A stretch of DNA of 53,591 nucleotides from Pontibacillus salipaludis (lineage in GTDB: Bacteria; Bacillota; Bacilli; Bacillales; BH030062): assembly GCF_014642405.1 (NCBI RefSeq), contig NZ_BMIN01000025.1:1-53591 (forward strand). The letters are read 5' to 3'. Shown here in pieces: positions 1 to 10,082 of this stretch (its first letter is position 1; every line of letters starts with the position of its first letter). The notes below the pieces were generated by a model, which was given only the letters and a program-made list of their open reading frames with translations, made no database searches and was not told the DNA's origin. Position numbers and translations under genes: made by a program.

Positions 1-118
1 CCTCCGGCTTCCTTCAGATTCCGGGTCACCCCGGACACCCTTGCCCTTGGCTAACGGCTACAACGACCTTCACCGTTCGGGACTCTAACCCTAAAGCTTG
101 CGCCCATGTCGGGCACAC
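1..118 (-). mobile_element. Group IIC-like intron, 5' end (partial)
   Basis: Read on the minus strand, the intron begins GTGTGCCCGACATGGGCGC, matching the GUGYG 5' splice consensus. It continues with blocks such as AGAGTCCCGAAC, GCAAGGGTGTCCG and GGAATCTGAAGGAAGC, which I recognise from domain I of bacterial group IIC introns such as the Oceanobacillus iheyensis one. The rest runs off the left edge. The 5' exon is the codY terminator, whose hairpin and T-run end a few bases before the splice site. Insertion just after a terminator hairpin is the known preference of group IIC introns. No intron ORF is visible in this short piece. Confidence 0.88.
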
Positions 119-123
119 ATCCA

Positions 124-157
124 AAAAAACCCAGCCCCTAAGGGGGCTGGGTTTTTT
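124..157 (-). terminator. codY transcription terminator
   Basis: A perfect 15-bp stem (AAAAAACCCAGCCCC with GGGGCTGGGTTTTTT) with a four-base loop, ending in a T-run on either strand. It lies 13 bases after the codY stop and is the target site of the adjoining group II intron. Confidence 0.93.
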
Positions 158-170
158 GGACTAAAGTTGT

Positions 171-950
171 TTAGTTCAAACGCATATTTTGCAATTCGAC
201 AAGAAACTTGTCATTCAGTACTTTGATATACGTACCTTTCATGCCTAGAGAGCGTGACTCAATAACACCCGCACTTTCTAATTTACGAAGAGCATTTACA
301 ATCACCGAGCGCGTGATTCCAACACGGTCAGCAATTTTACTCGCCACAAGCAACCCTTCATTTCCTTCTAACTCTTCAAAGATATGTTCAATTGCTTCTA
401 GCTCACTATAAGATAAGGAACTAATCGCCATCTGGACGACAGCCTTACTTCTAGCTTCCATTTCAATCTCTTCTGTTTTCTCATGAAGGATTTCCATGCC
501 TACAACAGTAGCACCATACTCACCTAGTAAAAGGTCGTCATCGTTAAAACTTTCAGTTAAACGACTAAGAATAAGTGTACCAATTCGCTCACCGCCGCCG
601 ATAATAGGTACAACAGTCGTCAATCCTTGTTGGAACAATTCACGGTTCTCAACAGGAAATGCCGTAAGCGGGTGATCAATATCCAAGTTTGGAGTTGTTT
701 CATTTATAGAGAATAAGTTTTGTGTATACTCTTCTGGGAATTGTCGCTCAGCCAGCATACTTTTCATGCGGTCGTTTTCAATTTCCTGCTTAATAGCGAA
801 ACCTAATAGTTTACCTCTTCGACTTACGATATACGTGTTTGCCCCAATAGCATCACGCAGCGTCTCAGACATATCGTTAAAGTTGACGGATTTACCTGTA
901 GTTTTTTGCAACATTGAATTAATATTGCGTGCTCGATCTAATAATTTCAT
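171..950 (-). CDS. codY: GTP- and branched-chain amino acid-sensing transcriptional repressor CodY
   Basis: CodY is a global repressor of nutrient-limitation genes in low-GC Gram-positives, activated by GTP and by isoleucine, leucine or valine. The 259-residue length equals the B. subtilis protein. Residues 1 to about 155 form the GAF ligand domain, with the ligand-contact residues R61, M62, M65, F71 and P72 in place. Residues 203-227 form the winged helix-turn-helix ([19 protein letters not shown]). It is the last gene of the xerC-hslV-hslU-codY operon, 23 bases after hslU, and is followed directly by a strong terminator and then an intron. No good CodY box was found near its own operon promoter. 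Confidence 0.97.
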   Translation of the reverse strand: MKLLDRARNINSMLQKTTGKSVNFNDMSETLRDAIGANTYIVSRRGKLLGFAIKQEIENDRMKSMLAERQFPEEYTQNLFSINETTPNLDIDHPLTAFPVENRELFQQGLTTVVPIIGGGERIGTLILSRLTESFNDDDLLLGEYGATVVGMEILHEKTEEIEMEARSKAVVQMAISSLSYSELEAIEHIFEELEGNEGLLVASKIADRVGITRSVIVNALRKLESAGVIESRSLGMKGTYIKVLNDKFLVELQNMRLN

Positions 951-973
951 ATTGATCCTCCTGTTCAGTGTGT

Positions 974-2368
974 CTATAAAATAAATTGGCTTAAGTCTTT
1001 ATTCTTGGCAATCGATGCTAATTTATCATCTACATAAGCTTTAGTGATTTCAATGGTTTCCATATGGACATCCGGAGCTTCAAAGGACAGATCCTCTAAT
1101 AGTTTCTCTAAAATAGTGTGCAATCTGCGTGCACCAATATTATCTGTCTCCTGATTCACTTCGAAAGCTACTTCTGCTAATCTGGTAACAGCTTCGTCAG
1201 AAAATTCCACATTTATACCTTCTGTTTCAAGTAAAGCTTTATATTGCTTTAATAATGCATTTGATGGTTCAGTGAGAATATTCACAAAATCTTCCACAGT
1301 CAGTTTCTCAAGCTCTACGCGAATTGGGAAACGTCCTTGTAATTCAGGAATTAAATCTGAAGGCTTAGACATATGGAATGCTCCCGCTGCAACAAATAGA
1401 ATATGGTCTGTTTTTACAGGACCATGCTTTGTAACAACTGTAGATCCTTCTACGATAGGTAAAATATCTCGCTGCACGCCCTCTCTTGAGACATTCCCTG
1501 ACGATTGCTCATTTCCACCAGCTACCTTATCAATTTCATCTACGAAGATCATTCCATTTTGCTCTACGCGTTCTACTGCATCTTGAGATACTTCGTCCAT
1601 ATCAATGAGTTTTTGAGCTTCATCTTGAGTTAGCACCTTACGAGCATCCTTTACAGAAAGCCTGCGTTTTTTGGACTTTTTCGGCATGAATTGACTGAAA
1701 GCATCTTGCATATTCATCCCCATTTGTTCCATACCCGAGCCCTGCAACATATCAAACATGGAAGATTGTTGCTCTTCCACTTCGATTGTAATCATTGTAT
1801 CTTCTAGCTCACCCATTGCAAGCTTGTGAGAAGCTTGCTTACGTTTTTGCTCTACATTTTGTTCTTCAGAGCGATCTTCACTTTGCTGCGTGTCTTCTTG
1901 ACCAGAGAAAAACATTTCTAATGGGTTTTTAAAATTATTTTGCTTTTTCTTTTTAGGAACTAAATATTCTACAATACGCTGGTTCGCACGCTCTTCAGCT
2001 TTCCCTTTCACTTGCTCCATTTTTTCTTCTTTCACCATACGGACAGCTGTCTCCATAAGGTCTCTTACCATGGACTCAACGTCTCGGCCCACATAACCTA
2101 CTTCTGTAAATTTAGTAGCTTCAACTTTCACAAAAGGAGCACCTACAAGCTTAGCTAATCTACGAGCAATCTCTGTTTTACCTACCCCTGTTGGCCCCAT
2201 CATTAATATATTTTTAGGAACAATTTCGTCTTTTAACTTATCATCCAACTGCATGCGTCGATAGCGATTACGTAAAGCGATCGCTACAGCTTTTTTGGCG
2301 TTATTCTGACCAATAATATATTGGTCTAAGCGTTCAACTATTTGTCTAGGTGTTAAGTTTTCACTCAT
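974..2368 (-). CDS. hslU: ATP-dependent protease ATPase subunit HslU (ClpY)
   Basis: HslU is the AAA+ unfoldase that caps the HslV peptidase and feeds it unfolded proteins. At 464 residues it is the usual size. Walker A GPTGVGKT is at residues 58-65, and Walker B with its acidic pair (IFVDEIDK) lies near residue 275. Between them is the charged, variable I domain (about 110-240), rich in K, E and Q. The sensor/arginine-finger block [11 protein letters not shown] and a conserved C-terminal tail ending DLSQFIL follow, the tail being what docks into HslV. It starts 15 bases after hslV, consistent with translational coupling in one operon. Confidence 0.97.
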   Translation of the reverse strand: MSENLTPRQIVERLDQYIIGQNNAKKAVAIALRNRYRRMQLDDKLKDEIVPKNILMMGPTGVGKTEIARRLAKLVGAPFVKVEATKFTEVGYVGRDVESMVRDLMETAVRMVKEEKMEQVKGKAEERANQRIVEYLVPKKKKQNNFKNPLEMFFSGQEDTQQSEDRSEEQNVEQKRKQASHKLAMGELEDTMITIEVEEQQSSMFDMLQGSGMEQMGMNMQDAFSQFMPKKSKKRRLSVKDARKVLTQDEAQKLIDMDEVSQDAVERVEQNGMIFVDEIDKVAGGNEQSSGNVSREGVQRDILPIVEGSTVVTKHGPVKTDHILFVAAGAFHMSKPSDLIPELQGRFPIRVELEKLTVEDFVNILTEPSNALLKQYKALLETEGINVEFSDEAVTRLAEVAFEVNQETDNIGARRLHTILEKLLEDLSFEAPDVHMETIEITKAYVDDKLASIAKNKDLSQFIL

Positions 2369-2383
2369 CGATAAAGACCTCCC

Positions 2384-2932
2384 TTAGTCCTCCAGCGATT
2401 CTAGTACGATTTCATTATTGGTATACACACATATTTCTCCTGCAATTTCTAAAGCTGCTTGAGCAATTTCAGTTGCGTTTTTCTCAGGAGAATAACGTTT
2501 TAATGCTCGACCCGCACTCAATGCATAGTGCCCTCCAGATCCAATTGCAATAACACCATCATCAGGTTCAATGACCTCACCTGTACCCGAAACAAGGAAT
2601 AGGTCGTCTTTGTTCATCACAATTAACATCGCCTCAAGCTTACGAAGCACTTTGTCACTTCGCCACTCTTTAGCAAGCTCTACAGCTGCACGAGCTAAGT
2701 TTCCATTATAGGCTTCAAGCTTTGCTTCGAATTTCTCAAACAACGTAAAAGCATCAGCTACAGAGCCAGCAAATCCTGCCAAGACTTGCCCCTTAAATAA
2801 TCTACGAACTTTTTTTGCTTTATGTTTCATTACAACGGCATTTCCAAATGTAACTTGCCCATCTCCGCTCATTGCACATTGTCCATTATGCTGAACGGCA
2901 AAAATCGTTGTTGCATGAAATTGTTGTTCCAA
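2384..2932 (-). CDS. hslV: ATP-dependent protease peptidase subunit HslV (ClpQ)
   Basis: HslV is the proteasome-like peptidase of the HslUV complex. I place the start at a TTG (2930-2932), giving 182 residues beginning [11 protein letters not shown]. It is preceded by AGGTGGAG at 2936-2943 and matches the length and N-terminus of B. subtilis ClpQ (MSSFHATTIF). An in-frame ATG nine codons upstream (2957-2959) overlaps xerC by eight bases but would add residues absent from relatives. The first Thr of HATTIF aligns with the catalytic Thr1 of E. coli HslV, so a short propeptide remains in front of it. Conserved blocks are [25 protein letters not shown] and AVELAKEWR. Confidence 0.95.
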   Translation of the reverse strand: MEQQFHATTIFAVQHNGQCAMSGDGQVTFGNAVVMKHKAKKVRRLFKGQVLAGFAGSVADAFTLFEKFEAKLEAYNGNLARAAVELAKEWRSDKVLRKLEAMLIVMNKDDLFLVSGTGEVIEPDDGVIAIGSGGHYALSAGRALKRYSPEKNATEIAQAALEIAGEICVYTNNEIVLESLED

Positions 2933-2951
2933 AAACTCCACCTCATTCCAT

Positions 2952-3866
2952 TTATTCATCCTTGCCTGCTCGTGGATGGCTATTCATGTATACGTTTTTT
3001 AAATGATCTTTCGTTACGTGTGTATATATTTGAGTAGAGGTTAGGTGCTCATGCCCTAACAATTCCTGTACGGAACGTAAATCTGCCCCTTCATTTAACA
3101 TATGCGTAGCAAACGTATGCCTAAGCATATGAGGATGGACATGAATGGTCATAGCTGCCTTTTCTACCATTTTATTCAGGATTAACCGGACTCCACGGTC
3201 TGTTAATGGAGAACCTTTTGCGTTAAGCCAGATTGCTCCAGTGTCCATTCCGGACTTCTGTAATAACGAGTTTCTTCCATTATAAATGTAGTGTTTTAAA
3301 GCCTCTCTTGCAAAGCTCCCGAAAGGAATGTAACGTTCCTTCCTTCCTTTACCTCGAACCAGAACCGTACCAAGCTCAAGATCTATATCAGATAACTCAC
3401 ACGATACACATTCACTTATACGCATGCCTGTCGCATAAAGAAGCTCTAAAATAGCTTGATTTCTTTGGCCTAAAGGTTCTTCAGTATTACTCACATGAAA
3501 TAACTTATCCAACTCTTCTTCATATAAGAATGAAGGAATCGGATTTTCCTGCTTTGGCAAAGAAACATGTAAGAAAGGATTTGACTCTACATGCCCTTCC
3601 CTTTCTAAGAAGCGATAAAACGATCGTAAGCTTGAAAGCTTTCTCGAAACGGATCTTCGAGAAAGTTGCTGGTCATAGAGTTCTGTTAAAAAGACTCTAA
3701 TAATGGGATAATCCACTTCCTCCCAACTCAGATCTCCTTCCCTTTGTAGAAATGCTTTAAAGGAACGGAGATCACTTTGGTAAAAGTGGATCGTATATGA
3801 TGAAGCGTTCTTTTCAATTTGTAAGTACTCCGTGAATAAGTTTATTTGACGTTGATTATCATCCAT
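2952..3866 (-). CDS. xerC: Tyrosine recombinase XerC (CodV)
   Basis: XerC acts with XerD at dif to resolve chromosome dimers. This 304-residue protein has the N-terminal SAM-like DNA-binding domain (about 1-100) and the C-terminal catalytic domain with the full set of active residues: R149, K173, H246, R249, H272 and nucleophile Y281. It is the first gene of the hslVU-codY operon, as codV is in B. subtilis. Its ATG follows AGGTGAGCTG, and a promoter-like sequence lies about 30 bases upstream. The gene usually found upstream, trmFO, is not here. Confidence 0.96.
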   Translation of the reverse strand: MDDNQRQINLFTEYLQIEKNASSYTIHFYQSDLRSFKAFLQREGDLSWEEVDYPIIRVFLTELYDQQLSRRSVSRKLSSLRSFYRFLEREGHVESNPFLHVSLPKQENPIPSFLYEEELDKLFHVSNTEEPLGQRNQAILELLYATGMRISECVSCELSDIDLELGTVLVRGKGRKERYIPFGSFAREALKHYIYNGRNSLLQKSGMDTGAIWLNAKGSPLTDRGVRLILNKMVEKAAMTIHVHPHMLRHTFATHMLNEGADLRSVQELLGHEHLTSTQIYTHVTKDHLKNVYMNSHPRAGKDE

Positions 3867-3892
3867 CAGCTCACCTCACATAAGGCGCTTAA

Positions 3893-3922
3893 ATATTAAC
3901 ACAGATAATACAGCTTATGCAA
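3893..3922 (-). promoter_or_regulatory. Candidate SigA promoter for xerC-hslVU-codY
   Basis: On the minus strand, TTGCAT (3917-3922) and TAATAT (3893-3898) are separated by 18 bases, about 30 bases before the xerC start. The match to consensus is moderate. Confidence 0.5.
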
Positions 3923-4212
3923 TGAATTTTACTTAATTGTAACAAAATTCTGAATTGTTCTTAAACCTTTGTAAATTATCATTGCTAGCATATCCATGAC
4001 CAAGAGCAAATATACTAATTTCTGTCAAGTATATTCCCTTACCACTCAACGATTATAGCTTGATGACCTACTAGTGTCAATTAAAATTATTTTAAGTATT
4101 TTTTAACAGTTTGTAAGGTAGGAATAGAATTACAAAAAATTCTATTAAAAGATCTATTATAATCATAAGACTCTTATGTGGAAGACTGGAAGTTGCTATA
4201 TTTTAGCCGGGA
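3923..4212. other. AT-rich stretch without recognised genes
   Basis: Between the xerC promoter and the first palindromic repeat I see no ORF with a recognisable product, no RNA gene and no clear hairpin. In B. subtilis this interval is occupied by trmFO on the same strand as topA. I could not recognise any remnant of it. Confidence 0.5.
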
Positions 4213-4386
4213 GGGCCGTTGTGTTTGATGAGTGTTGGGCTTGCTCGGGGACAACTCGCTTTCCTGCGGAGAGCTGGGAAGCCTCCTCGTTCGCTTACGC
4301 TCTCTGTGGGGTCTTCCCTAGGCCCTTTTCCCGCGGGAGTCTCGCAGTCCCCGCGCAAGCCCTTGCTTTAAAGAGGTGAACGGCCC
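4213..4386. repeat. Palindromic dispersed repeat, copy A
   Basis: A GC-rich block with ends that pair: GGGCCGTT (4213-4220) with AACGGCCC (4379-4386), and further in GGGCTTGCTCGGGGAC near 4238 with GTCCCCGCGCAAGCCC near 4357. The interior carries CTCGCTTTCCTGCGGAGAGC, AAGCCTCCTCG, GGGGTCTTCCCTAGGC and CCCGCGGGAGTCTCGCAG. These same blocks occur in reverse orientation in copy B. A plus-strand reading frame through it looks like an accident of the GC-rich repeat. Similar palindromes occur in many Bacillaceae, from memory rather than a search. Confidence 0.8.
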
Positions 4387-4454
4387 CGAAGTTTACGTCA
4401 GGGGTTCTGGTGTAACCCTATATACGGCATGTTTCCGTTAATCTTAATATTGAA

Positions 4455-4584
4455 AAGGTGGGCCTGGAAACTGCGAGACTCCCGTGGGCAGAAGAGCCTA
4501 GGTGAGACCCCGGAGTCCGGCTTTGCCGGGCGAGGAGGCTCACCAGCTCCCCACAGGAAAGCGAGTGGTTTCCAGGCCCACCTT
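4455..4584. repeat. Palindromic dispersed repeat, copy B (inverted relative to copy A)
   Basis: Flanked by a perfect 17-bp inverted repeat, AAGGTGGGCCTGGAAAC (4455-4471) and its complement (4568-4584). The interior is itself partly palindromic and matches the reverse complement of copy A (GCGAGACTCCCG, AGAGCCTAGG, CGAGGAGGCT, AAAGCGAGT). The short G-rich reading frame across it has no sign of being a protein. It lies about 110 bases downstream of topA. Confidence 0.85.
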
Positions 4585-4693
4585 ACACTCAACTAAAGCT
4601 AACGAAACATTCTCTCAGTTTCGAGTATTCCATATTACTGCACTTACCTGAAATCGTTTATTCGGAGAGTATACGATTATTGCTCATAAATAA

Positions 4694-4721
4694 AAGCATA
4701 AGGGGATAGCCCCTTATGCTT
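4694..4721 (-). terminator. topA terminator
   Basis: AAGCATAAGGGG pairs perfectly with CCCCTTATGCTT around a four-base loop. On the minus strand it is followed by TTTATTTATG. The stem overlaps the topA stop codon. Confidence 0.88.
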
Positions 4722-6801
4722 ATTGCTGAAGTTCTTCTTTATAATCACATTCAGAACACTGCACTTGCGTTCCTTTTTTAGCTTTCTTCTCTACTAACAT
4801 TGATTCACATTTCGGACATGGACGACTGATTGGTTTATCCCATGAGATAAACTCACATTCTGGGTAACGATCACAGCCATAGAACGTGCGTTTCTTTTTA
4901 CTTTTACGTTCAACGACGTTCCCTTCTTTACATCGAGGGCATTTAACACCAATTTCTTTTAATATTGGCTTCGTATTACGGCAATCTGGGAAATTGGAAC
5001 AAGCAAGGAATTTACCATAGCGGCCCATTTTGTAAACCATTTCATGACCACATTCTTCACAGTCAATTCCTGCGGGTTCGTCTTTAATTTCGACCTCTTC
5101 CATTTCTTTCTCAGCAGTTGTTAAACGCTTTTCGAAGTCTTGATAAAAGTCATCGATTATTTGAACCCATTCTTTGTTGCCCTCTTCTACAGCATCAAGA
5201 TTTCCTTCCATTTGTACAGTGAAATCGACGTTAATGATTTCAGGGAAGTACTCTTTCAATAATTCAATCACGATTTCCCCTAATTCAGTAGGTACGAATC
5301 TTTTATTATCTAAACTCACATATCCTCTTCTTTGGATTGTATCAAGGGTAGGAGCATATGTGGATGGACGTCCAATCCCCATCTCCTCTAATGTACGTAC
5401 AAGACGAGCTTCTGTGTATCGCGGTGGAGGCTGAGTGAAGTGTTGATTCGGTTGAATGGCCTCTGCTTTAACCGTAGTGCCCTCTTCCAAATCTGGCAAC
5501 ATCTTATCTTCTTCTTTCTTATTATCGTCGTTGCCTTCAACATATACTTTCATAAACCCTTTAAATTTAACTTTAGAACCGGTAGCTCTAAATTCTACGC
5601 CTTGATTTAACAAGTGAACGGTCATGGTATCAAGAACAGCAGGAGCCATTTGGCTAGCAACAAAACGCTCCCAGATCAATTTATACAATCGATACTGATC
5701 TCTAGACAAATATTCTTTCATTGCCTTTGGGGTACGTAAAGAGGAAGTTGGCCGAATCGCTTCGTGTGCATCTTGAGCATTTTGCGATTTCTGTGATTTC
5801 TTTTGACTCCCAGATCCAAGATAGTCCTTTCCATACTGCTCTTCAATATATCCAGCAGCTTCATCCTTAGCTGTTTGAGAGATACGAGTCGAGTCTGTAC
5901 GCATATAGGTAATCAAACCAACTGTGCCCTCTTTTTTACTAAGCTGAATTCCTTCATATAATTGTTGAGCCATCATCATTGTTTTCTTAGCACGGAAATT
6001 TAATTTTCGAGCTGCTTCTTGTTGTAACGATGATGTCGTGAATGGTGATGCAGGATTACGGCGACGTTCTCTTTTGTTTACTTTATCAACATTGAAGTCT
6101 TCGTCGTTCATTTTAGAAAGAATCTGATCAACATCTTCTCTAGATCCTAGTTTTTGTTTTTTACCATCTATACCATAAAAAGAACCTTCAAACTGTTCAT
6201 TATCTTTCATAAAGTTTCCATCAATGGACCAATACTCTTCAGGTTCGAAATTTTTTATTTCATTTTCCCGGTCCATAATCATTTTTACGGCTACTGATTG
6301 TACTCGTCCTGCACTAAGACCTTTTTTTACTTTTTTCCATAATAACGGGCTAATGTTGTAACCAACTAATCGATCTAGCACCCTTCTTGCTTGCTGTGCG
6401 TTCACAAGATCCATATCAATTGTACGAGGATGCTTAAACGATTCCTTAATTGCATCTTTTGTAATCTCATTAAATACAACACGACATTGAGATGTCTCAT
6501 CCATATTTAAGCTATGAGCCAAGTGCCAGGCAATTGCTTCCCCTTCTCTATCGGGGTCGGCTGCGAGATAGACTTTCTTTGCTTTCTTAGCAGCTGTTTT
6601 AATTTCTTTTAATACAGGCCCTTTGCCTCGAATAGTAATGTATTTCGGGGTATATCCTTCTTCTACATTTACACCCATTTGACTTTTGGGTAAATCAATG
6701 ACATGCCCCATTGATGCTTTTACGGTATACTTTTTTCCTAAATATTTCTCTATTGTTTTAGCTTTTGCTGGTGATTCTACAATAACAAGATAATCTGCCA
6801 T
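4720..6801 (-). CDS. topA: DNA topoisomerase I (type IA)
   Basis: TopA relaxes negative supercoils. The 693-residue protein has the N-terminal Toprim domain with E9 and the D82-P-D84-R-E86 metal site, and the catalytic tyrosine Y299 in [12 protein letters not shown]. Three C-terminal four-cysteine zinc ribbons follow in the last 110 residues (CEECGHE, CPRCKEG and CPKCESM, each with its downstream Cys pair). This is the normal Firmicute layout. The ATG follows GGAGGATACTAT. It has its own promoter about 80 bases upstream and a terminator, so it appears monocistronic here, with dprA upstream and a repeat-filled gap downstream. Confidence 0.97.
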   Translation of the reverse strand: MADYLVIVESPAKAKTIEKYLGKKYTVKASMGHVIDLPKSQMGVNVEEGYTPKYITIRGKGPVLKEIKTAAKKAKKVYLAADPDREGEAIAWHLAHSLNMDETSQCRVVFNEITKDAIKESFKHPRTIDMDLVNAQQARRVLDRLVGYNISPLLWKKVKKGLSAGRVQSVAVKMIMDRENEIKNFEPEEYWSIDGNFMKDNEQFEGSFYGIDGKKQKLGSREDVDQILSKMNDEDFNVDKVNKRERRRNPASPFTTSSLQQEAARKLNFRAKKTMMMAQQLYEGIQLSKKEGTVGLITYMRTDSTRISQTAKDEAAGYIEEQYGKDYLGSGSQKKSQKSQNAQDAHEAIRPTSSLRTPKAMKEYLSRDQYRLYKLIWERFVASQMAPAVLDTMTVHLLNQGVEFRATGSKVKFKGFMKVYVEGNDDNKKEEDKMLPDLEEGTTVKAEAIQPNQHFTQPPPRYTEARLVRTLEEMGIGRPSTYAPTLDTIQRRGYVSLDNKRFVPTELGEIVIELLKEYFPEIINVDFTVQMEGNLDAVEEGNKEWVQIIDDFYQDFEKRLTTAEKEMEEVEIKDEPAGIDCEECGHEMVYKMGRYGKFLACSNFPDCRNTKPILKEIGVKCPRCKEGNVVERKSKKKRTFYGCDRYPECEFISWDKPISRPCPKCESMLVEKKAKKGTQVQCSECDYKEELQQ

Positions 6802-6881
6802 ATAGTATCCTCCTAGATGAGGTTATTCTTTATTTCATTTATTTTATGTGTAAACGGTTGTTTTAAATTAAATCTTCCCTA

Positions 6882-6910
6882 TTATTAAATACTTCTTATT
6901 CATTTGTCAA
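6882..6910 (-). promoter_or_regulatory. Candidate SigA promoter for topA
   Basis: On the minus strand a consensus TTGACA (6905-6910) and TAATAA (6882-6887) are separated by 17 bases, about 80 bases before the topA start. Confidence 0.7.
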
Positions 6911-6988
6911 ACAAATTATAGAAACAAAACTTATAGAAAAACGGAAAAATATTGATTTTATGACAGATTTCGACACCATTTCCCCTTT

Positions 6989-7861
6989 TTATTCTTTCCA
7001 TTCATCTAAAATATCATGGGCATTTTGAACTAATTTAGCACCATCTTGAATCATCTTATTACAGCCGCTTGAAAAATCATTCAATATAGAGCCAGGAATC
7101 GCAAAAACCTCTCTTCCTTGTTCTAAAGCTTGATCTACGGTTATTAACGTACCGCTTCGTTCTTTCGCTTCAACAACTAAGGTTCCAAAACTTAGGCCGC
7201 TTATTATTCTGTTTCGTTCAGGGAAATGCCATTTTCTTGGTGGGATGTGAGGGGCATATCCAGATAACAGAAGTTGATCTTGAGCTAACGTCTGCATGAG
7301 GGGTTGATTTGCTTTAGGATAACAGTATTGAAAACCAAAACCTAATATAGCTATGGTCTTTCCACCTAGCTCTACGGTGACATCATGAGCAATAGAATCA
7401 ATCCCTTCAGCCATCCCGCTTACTATAACAAATCCTTCATTTAATAATGGAGGAAGCACCTTCTTCAAAGAAGCTAACGCAAGATTTGAACACTTTCTAG
7501 TTCCTACTATACTTAAGTACGAATCCATACCCAAAAGTTTTAGATCTCCTTTTGCATATAGAAGTAAAGGGGCATCAGGAATACCCCTTAATAGTTTAGG
7601 ATAATTAGGATGCCAAAAAGGAAGTAAAGCACATTCTGATAAATTTATGAGGAGCTGTTTTCTATTAGAGTCAGAATGGAGATGAGTAAGAAATGTGGAA
7701 GCTCTTTTTGAGGAAAGATTAAAATTTGAAGTAAGTTCTTTTAGGGAGAGTGAAAAAACAAACTCAAGGGAAGGATCAAACTGAAGAAATTGCTTTAACA
7801 AAGCCCGACTTGCTCCTTTTGTTTGATGTAAAAGAGCTAATCTTAATGTTCTTGCTTCCAA
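6989..7861 (-). CDS. dprA: DNA-processing protein DprA (Smf)
   Basis: DprA loads RecA on incoming single-stranded DNA during natural transformation. The Rossmann-like core is clear: IVGTRKCSNLAL, VSGMAEGIDSIAHD, ILGFGFQYCYPKAN, RNRIISGLS, SGTLITVDQALEQGREVFAIPGS and GCNKMIQDGAK. I prefer a TTG start (7859-7861, preceded by AAGGGA at about nine bases), giving 290 residues. An ATG six codons upstream (7877-7879) lacks a ribosome binding site. The N-terminal SAM-like region is divergent, as is common. It lies between topA and sucD, as smf does in B. subtilis. Presence of dprA does not by itself show competence. Confidence 0.92.
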   Translation of the reverse strand: MEARTLRLALLHQTKGASRALLKQFLQFDPSLEFVFSLSLKELTSNFNLSSKRASTFLTHLHSDSNRKQLLINLSECALLPFWHPNYPKLLRGIPDAPLLLYAKGDLKLLGMDSYLSIVGTRKCSNLALASLKKVLPPLLNEGFVIVSGMAEGIDSIAHDVTVELGGKTIAILGFGFQYCYPKANQPLMQTLAQDQLLLSGYAPHIPPRKWHFPERNRIISGLSFGTLVVEAKERSGTLITVDQALEQGREVFAIPGSILNDFSSGCNKMIQDGAKLVQNAHDILDEWKE

Positions 7862-7900
7862 ACGTACACGTCCCTTCATTTATATAGGAGATCGTTTAAA

Positions 7901-7928
7901 AAGGTGCTCCTACAACCAGGAGCACCTT
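7901..7928 (-). terminator. sucCD terminator
   Basis: AAGGTGCTCCT pairs with AGGAGCACCTT around a six-base loop and is followed on the minus strand by a T-run. It separates sucD from dprA. Confidence 0.9.
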
Positions 7929-7937
7929 CCTACTATC

Positions 7938-8840
7938 TTAATGGGTTTTACATTTATCGTAGATATTGTTTTCTTTTAACACGTTTATGAGCGTTTCTCC
8001 CATAACTGCAGGCGTTTCAGCCACTTGTATACCACACTCATTCATTACTTTGATCTTTTCCTCTGCTGTGCCCTTACCGCCTGAAATAATGGCACCTGCG
8101 TGTCCCATACGTTTACCAGGAGGCGCTGTGCGACCTCCAATAAAGCCAACAACAGGTTTATCCATATTGTCTTTAACAAATTGGGCAGCTTCTTCTTCAG
8201 CTGTTCCACCTATTTCACCAATCATAATAACTCCATAGGTGTCAGGATCATCCTGGAAAGCTTGCAAGACATCGATAAAATCAGTACCGTTCACTGGGTC
8301 TCCACCAATCCCTACAGCTGTAGATTGGCCAATACCAGCTTCAGAAAGTTGGTGTACGGCTTCATATGTTAATGTTCCACTTCTAGAAACAACGCCGATA
8401 TGTCCTTTTTTGTGAATGTATCCTGGCATAATACCAATCTTACATTCTTCTGGAGTAATAACACCTGGGCAGTTCGGCCCTACTAAGCGTGTTTTCTTCC
8501 CTTCCATATAACGCTTCACTTTTACCATGTCAATAACAGGGATATGCTCTGTAATACAGATTACAAGATCAAGCTCAGCATCAACAGCTTCCATAATTGC
8601 ATCAGCAGCAAATGCGGCTGGTACGTACACAACAGATGCCGTCGCACCTGTTTCTTCAACAGCTTCTTCAACAGTATTGAACACAGGTACGCCCTCTACT
8701 TCAGTGCCACCTTTTTTCGGTGTTACGCCGCCTACGATTTGGGTACCGTATTCAAGCATTTGTTTCGTATGGAATAGGGCAGTAGACCCTGTAATACCTT
8801 GTACAATGACTTTTGTATCTTTATTAATATATACACTCAT
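7938..8840 (-). CDS. sucD: Succinyl-CoA ligase, alpha subunit
   Basis: SucD carries the CoA site and the phosphohistidine of succinyl-CoA synthetase, which makes ATP or GTP from succinyl-CoA in the TCA cycle. In this 300-residue protein the CoA-binding loop [14 protein letters not shown] is at residues 16-28. The [20 protein letters not shown] block is near residues 121-140. The active-site histidine is H247 in [13 protein letters not shown]. It follows sucC by 16 bases in a two-gene operon that ends in a strong terminator. Confidence 0.98.
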   Translation of the reverse strand: MSVYINKDTKVIVQGITGSTALFHTKQMLEYGTQIVGGVTPKKGGTEVEGVPVFNTVEEAVEETGATASVVYVPAAFAADAIMEAVDAELDLVICITEHIPVIDMVKVKRYMEGKKTRLVGPNCPGVITPEECKIGIMPGYIHKKGHIGVVSRSGTLTYEAVHQLSEAGIGQSTAVGIGGDPVNGTDFIDVLQAFQDDPDTYGVIMIGEIGGTAEEEAAQFVKDNMDKPVVGFIGGRTAPPGKRMGHAGAIISGGKGTAEEKIKVMNECGIQVAETPAVMGETLINVLKENNIYDKCKTH

Positions 8841-8856
8841 TTTTGTCCGTCCTTTC

Positions 8857-10017
8857 TTATTTTACTAATTCTACGATTTTCTGTGCTGCTTCGGCCATAG
8901 ATTCGGATGCAACAATGTTTAGGCCTGACTCATCAAGGATTTTCTTACCTTGTTCTACGTTTGTTCCTTCTAGACGAACAACAAGTGGAATTTCAAGACC
9001 AACTTCTTTCGTTGCCGCAACGACACCTTCTGCAATGACATCACATTTCATAATTCCACCGAAGATATTAACAAGAATACCCTTAACACTGTTGTCGGAC
9101 AAAATGATTTTGAAAGCTTCTGTTACCTTTTCAGTAGTTGCGCCTCCCCCAACGTCAAGGAAGTTGGCGGGGTCTCCGCCATAGTGCTTAATCGTGTCCA
9201 TTGTCGCCATCGCAAGACCAGCACCATTAACCATACAGCCAATATTACCATCTAATGCAATATAGCTTAGGTCATATTGAGAAGCTTCGATTTCTTTTGG
9301 ATCTTCTTCATCTAAATCACGAAGTTCAAATACATCTTTTTGGCGATATAAAGCGTTATCATCAAAGTTTAACTTCGCATCAAGCGCCATTACTTGACCG
9401 TCTCCTGTAGTTACAAGCGGGTTAATCTCTGCAATGGAACAATCTTTTTCAACAAATACTTGATAAAGACCCATCATAAATTTAACCGCTTTCCCTAACA
9501 GTTCATCTGGAATGTTAATGTTAAATGCTAAGCGACGAGCTTGATAAGGCATTAATCCAGTTACAGGATCGATTACTTCTTTGAAAATTTTCTCTGGTGT
9601 TTCAGCTGCTACTTCTTCAATTTCAGTCCCGCCTTCTTCAGAAGCCATCATCGTTACACGTGAAGTGACCCGGTCTAGTACAATACCAACGTAATATTCT
9701 TTTTGAATATCACAGCCTTCTTCAATGAGTAAGCGCTTAACTTCTTTACCTTCAGGACCCGTTTGATGAGTCACAAGCTGTTTGCCTAAAATTTCTTCAG
9801 CATATGTACGGACTTCATCTATATTTTTGGCTACTTTAACACCACCAGCTTTTCCGCGGCCCCCTGCATGGATTTGTGCTTTTACTACAGATACATCTGT
9901 ACTTAAGCCTTTAGCGGCTTCTACAGCTTCGTCTACAGTAAATGCAACGGTTCCGCTTGGAACGGCAACGCCGTAGCTACGTAAAATTTCTTTCCCTTGA
10001 TACTCATGAATGTTCAT
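8857..10017 (-). CDS. sucC: Succinyl-CoA ligase, beta subunit
   Basis: SucC is the ATP-grasp, nucleotide-binding subunit that pairs with SucD. The start is the ATG at 10015-10017, preceded by GGGAGGATGGAAG. It gives 386 residues beginning [13 protein letters not shown], the family's standard N-terminus; in-frame codons further upstream are in the leader. Motifs include [16 protein letters not shown] in the ATP-grasp fold, CSIAEINPL with the metal ligand, and [13 protein letters not shown] near the C-terminus. It is first in the sucCD operon. Confidence 0.98.
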   Translation of the reverse strand: MNIHEYQGKEILRSYGVAVPSGTVAFTVDEAVEAAKGLSTDVSVVKAQIHAGGRGKAGGVKVAKNIDEVRTYAEEILGKQLVTHQTGPEGKEVKRLLIEEGCDIQKEYYVGIVLDRVTSRVTMMASEEGGTEIEEVAAETPEKIFKEVIDPVTGLMPYQARRLAFNINIPDELLGKAVKFMMGLYQVFVEKDCSIAEINPLVTTGDGQVMALDAKLNFDDNALYRQKDVFELRDLDEEDPKEIEASQYDLSYIALDGNIGCMVNGAGLAMATMDTIKHYGGDPANFLDVGGGATTEKVTEAFKIILSDNSVKGILVNIFGGIMKCDVIAEGVVAATKEVGLEIPLVVRLEGTNVEQGKKILDESGLNIVASESMAEAAQKIVELVK

Positions 10018-10052
10018 CTTCCATCCTCCCATCAAATTGTCACTGCATGACC

Positions 10053-10082
10053 ATTGTATAAAAAATATGTGTGAATTGTCTA
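10053..10082 (-). promoter_or_regulatory. Candidate SigA promoter for sucCD
   Basis: On the minus strand TAGACA (10077-10082) and TACAAT (10053-10058) are 18 bases apart, about 35 bases before the sucC start. A TATACA two bases nearer gives a 16-base alternative. Confidence 0.45.

Noticed and set aside
3944-3958. AAAATTCTGAATTGT as a CodY box upstream of the xerC-codY operon
   Set aside because: It differs from AATTTTCWGAAAATT at five of 15 positions, too many for an AT-rich background.
4176-4379. Plus-strand 67-codon open frame next to topA
   Set aside because: It runs through palindromic repeat copy A; Cys/Trp/Arg-rich composition and lack of a ribosome binding site fit a GC-rich repeat, not a gene.
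4398-4592. Minus-strand 64-codon open frame downstream of topA
   Set aside because: It is read through repeat copy B and has proline/arginine-rich repeat composition with no family similarity.
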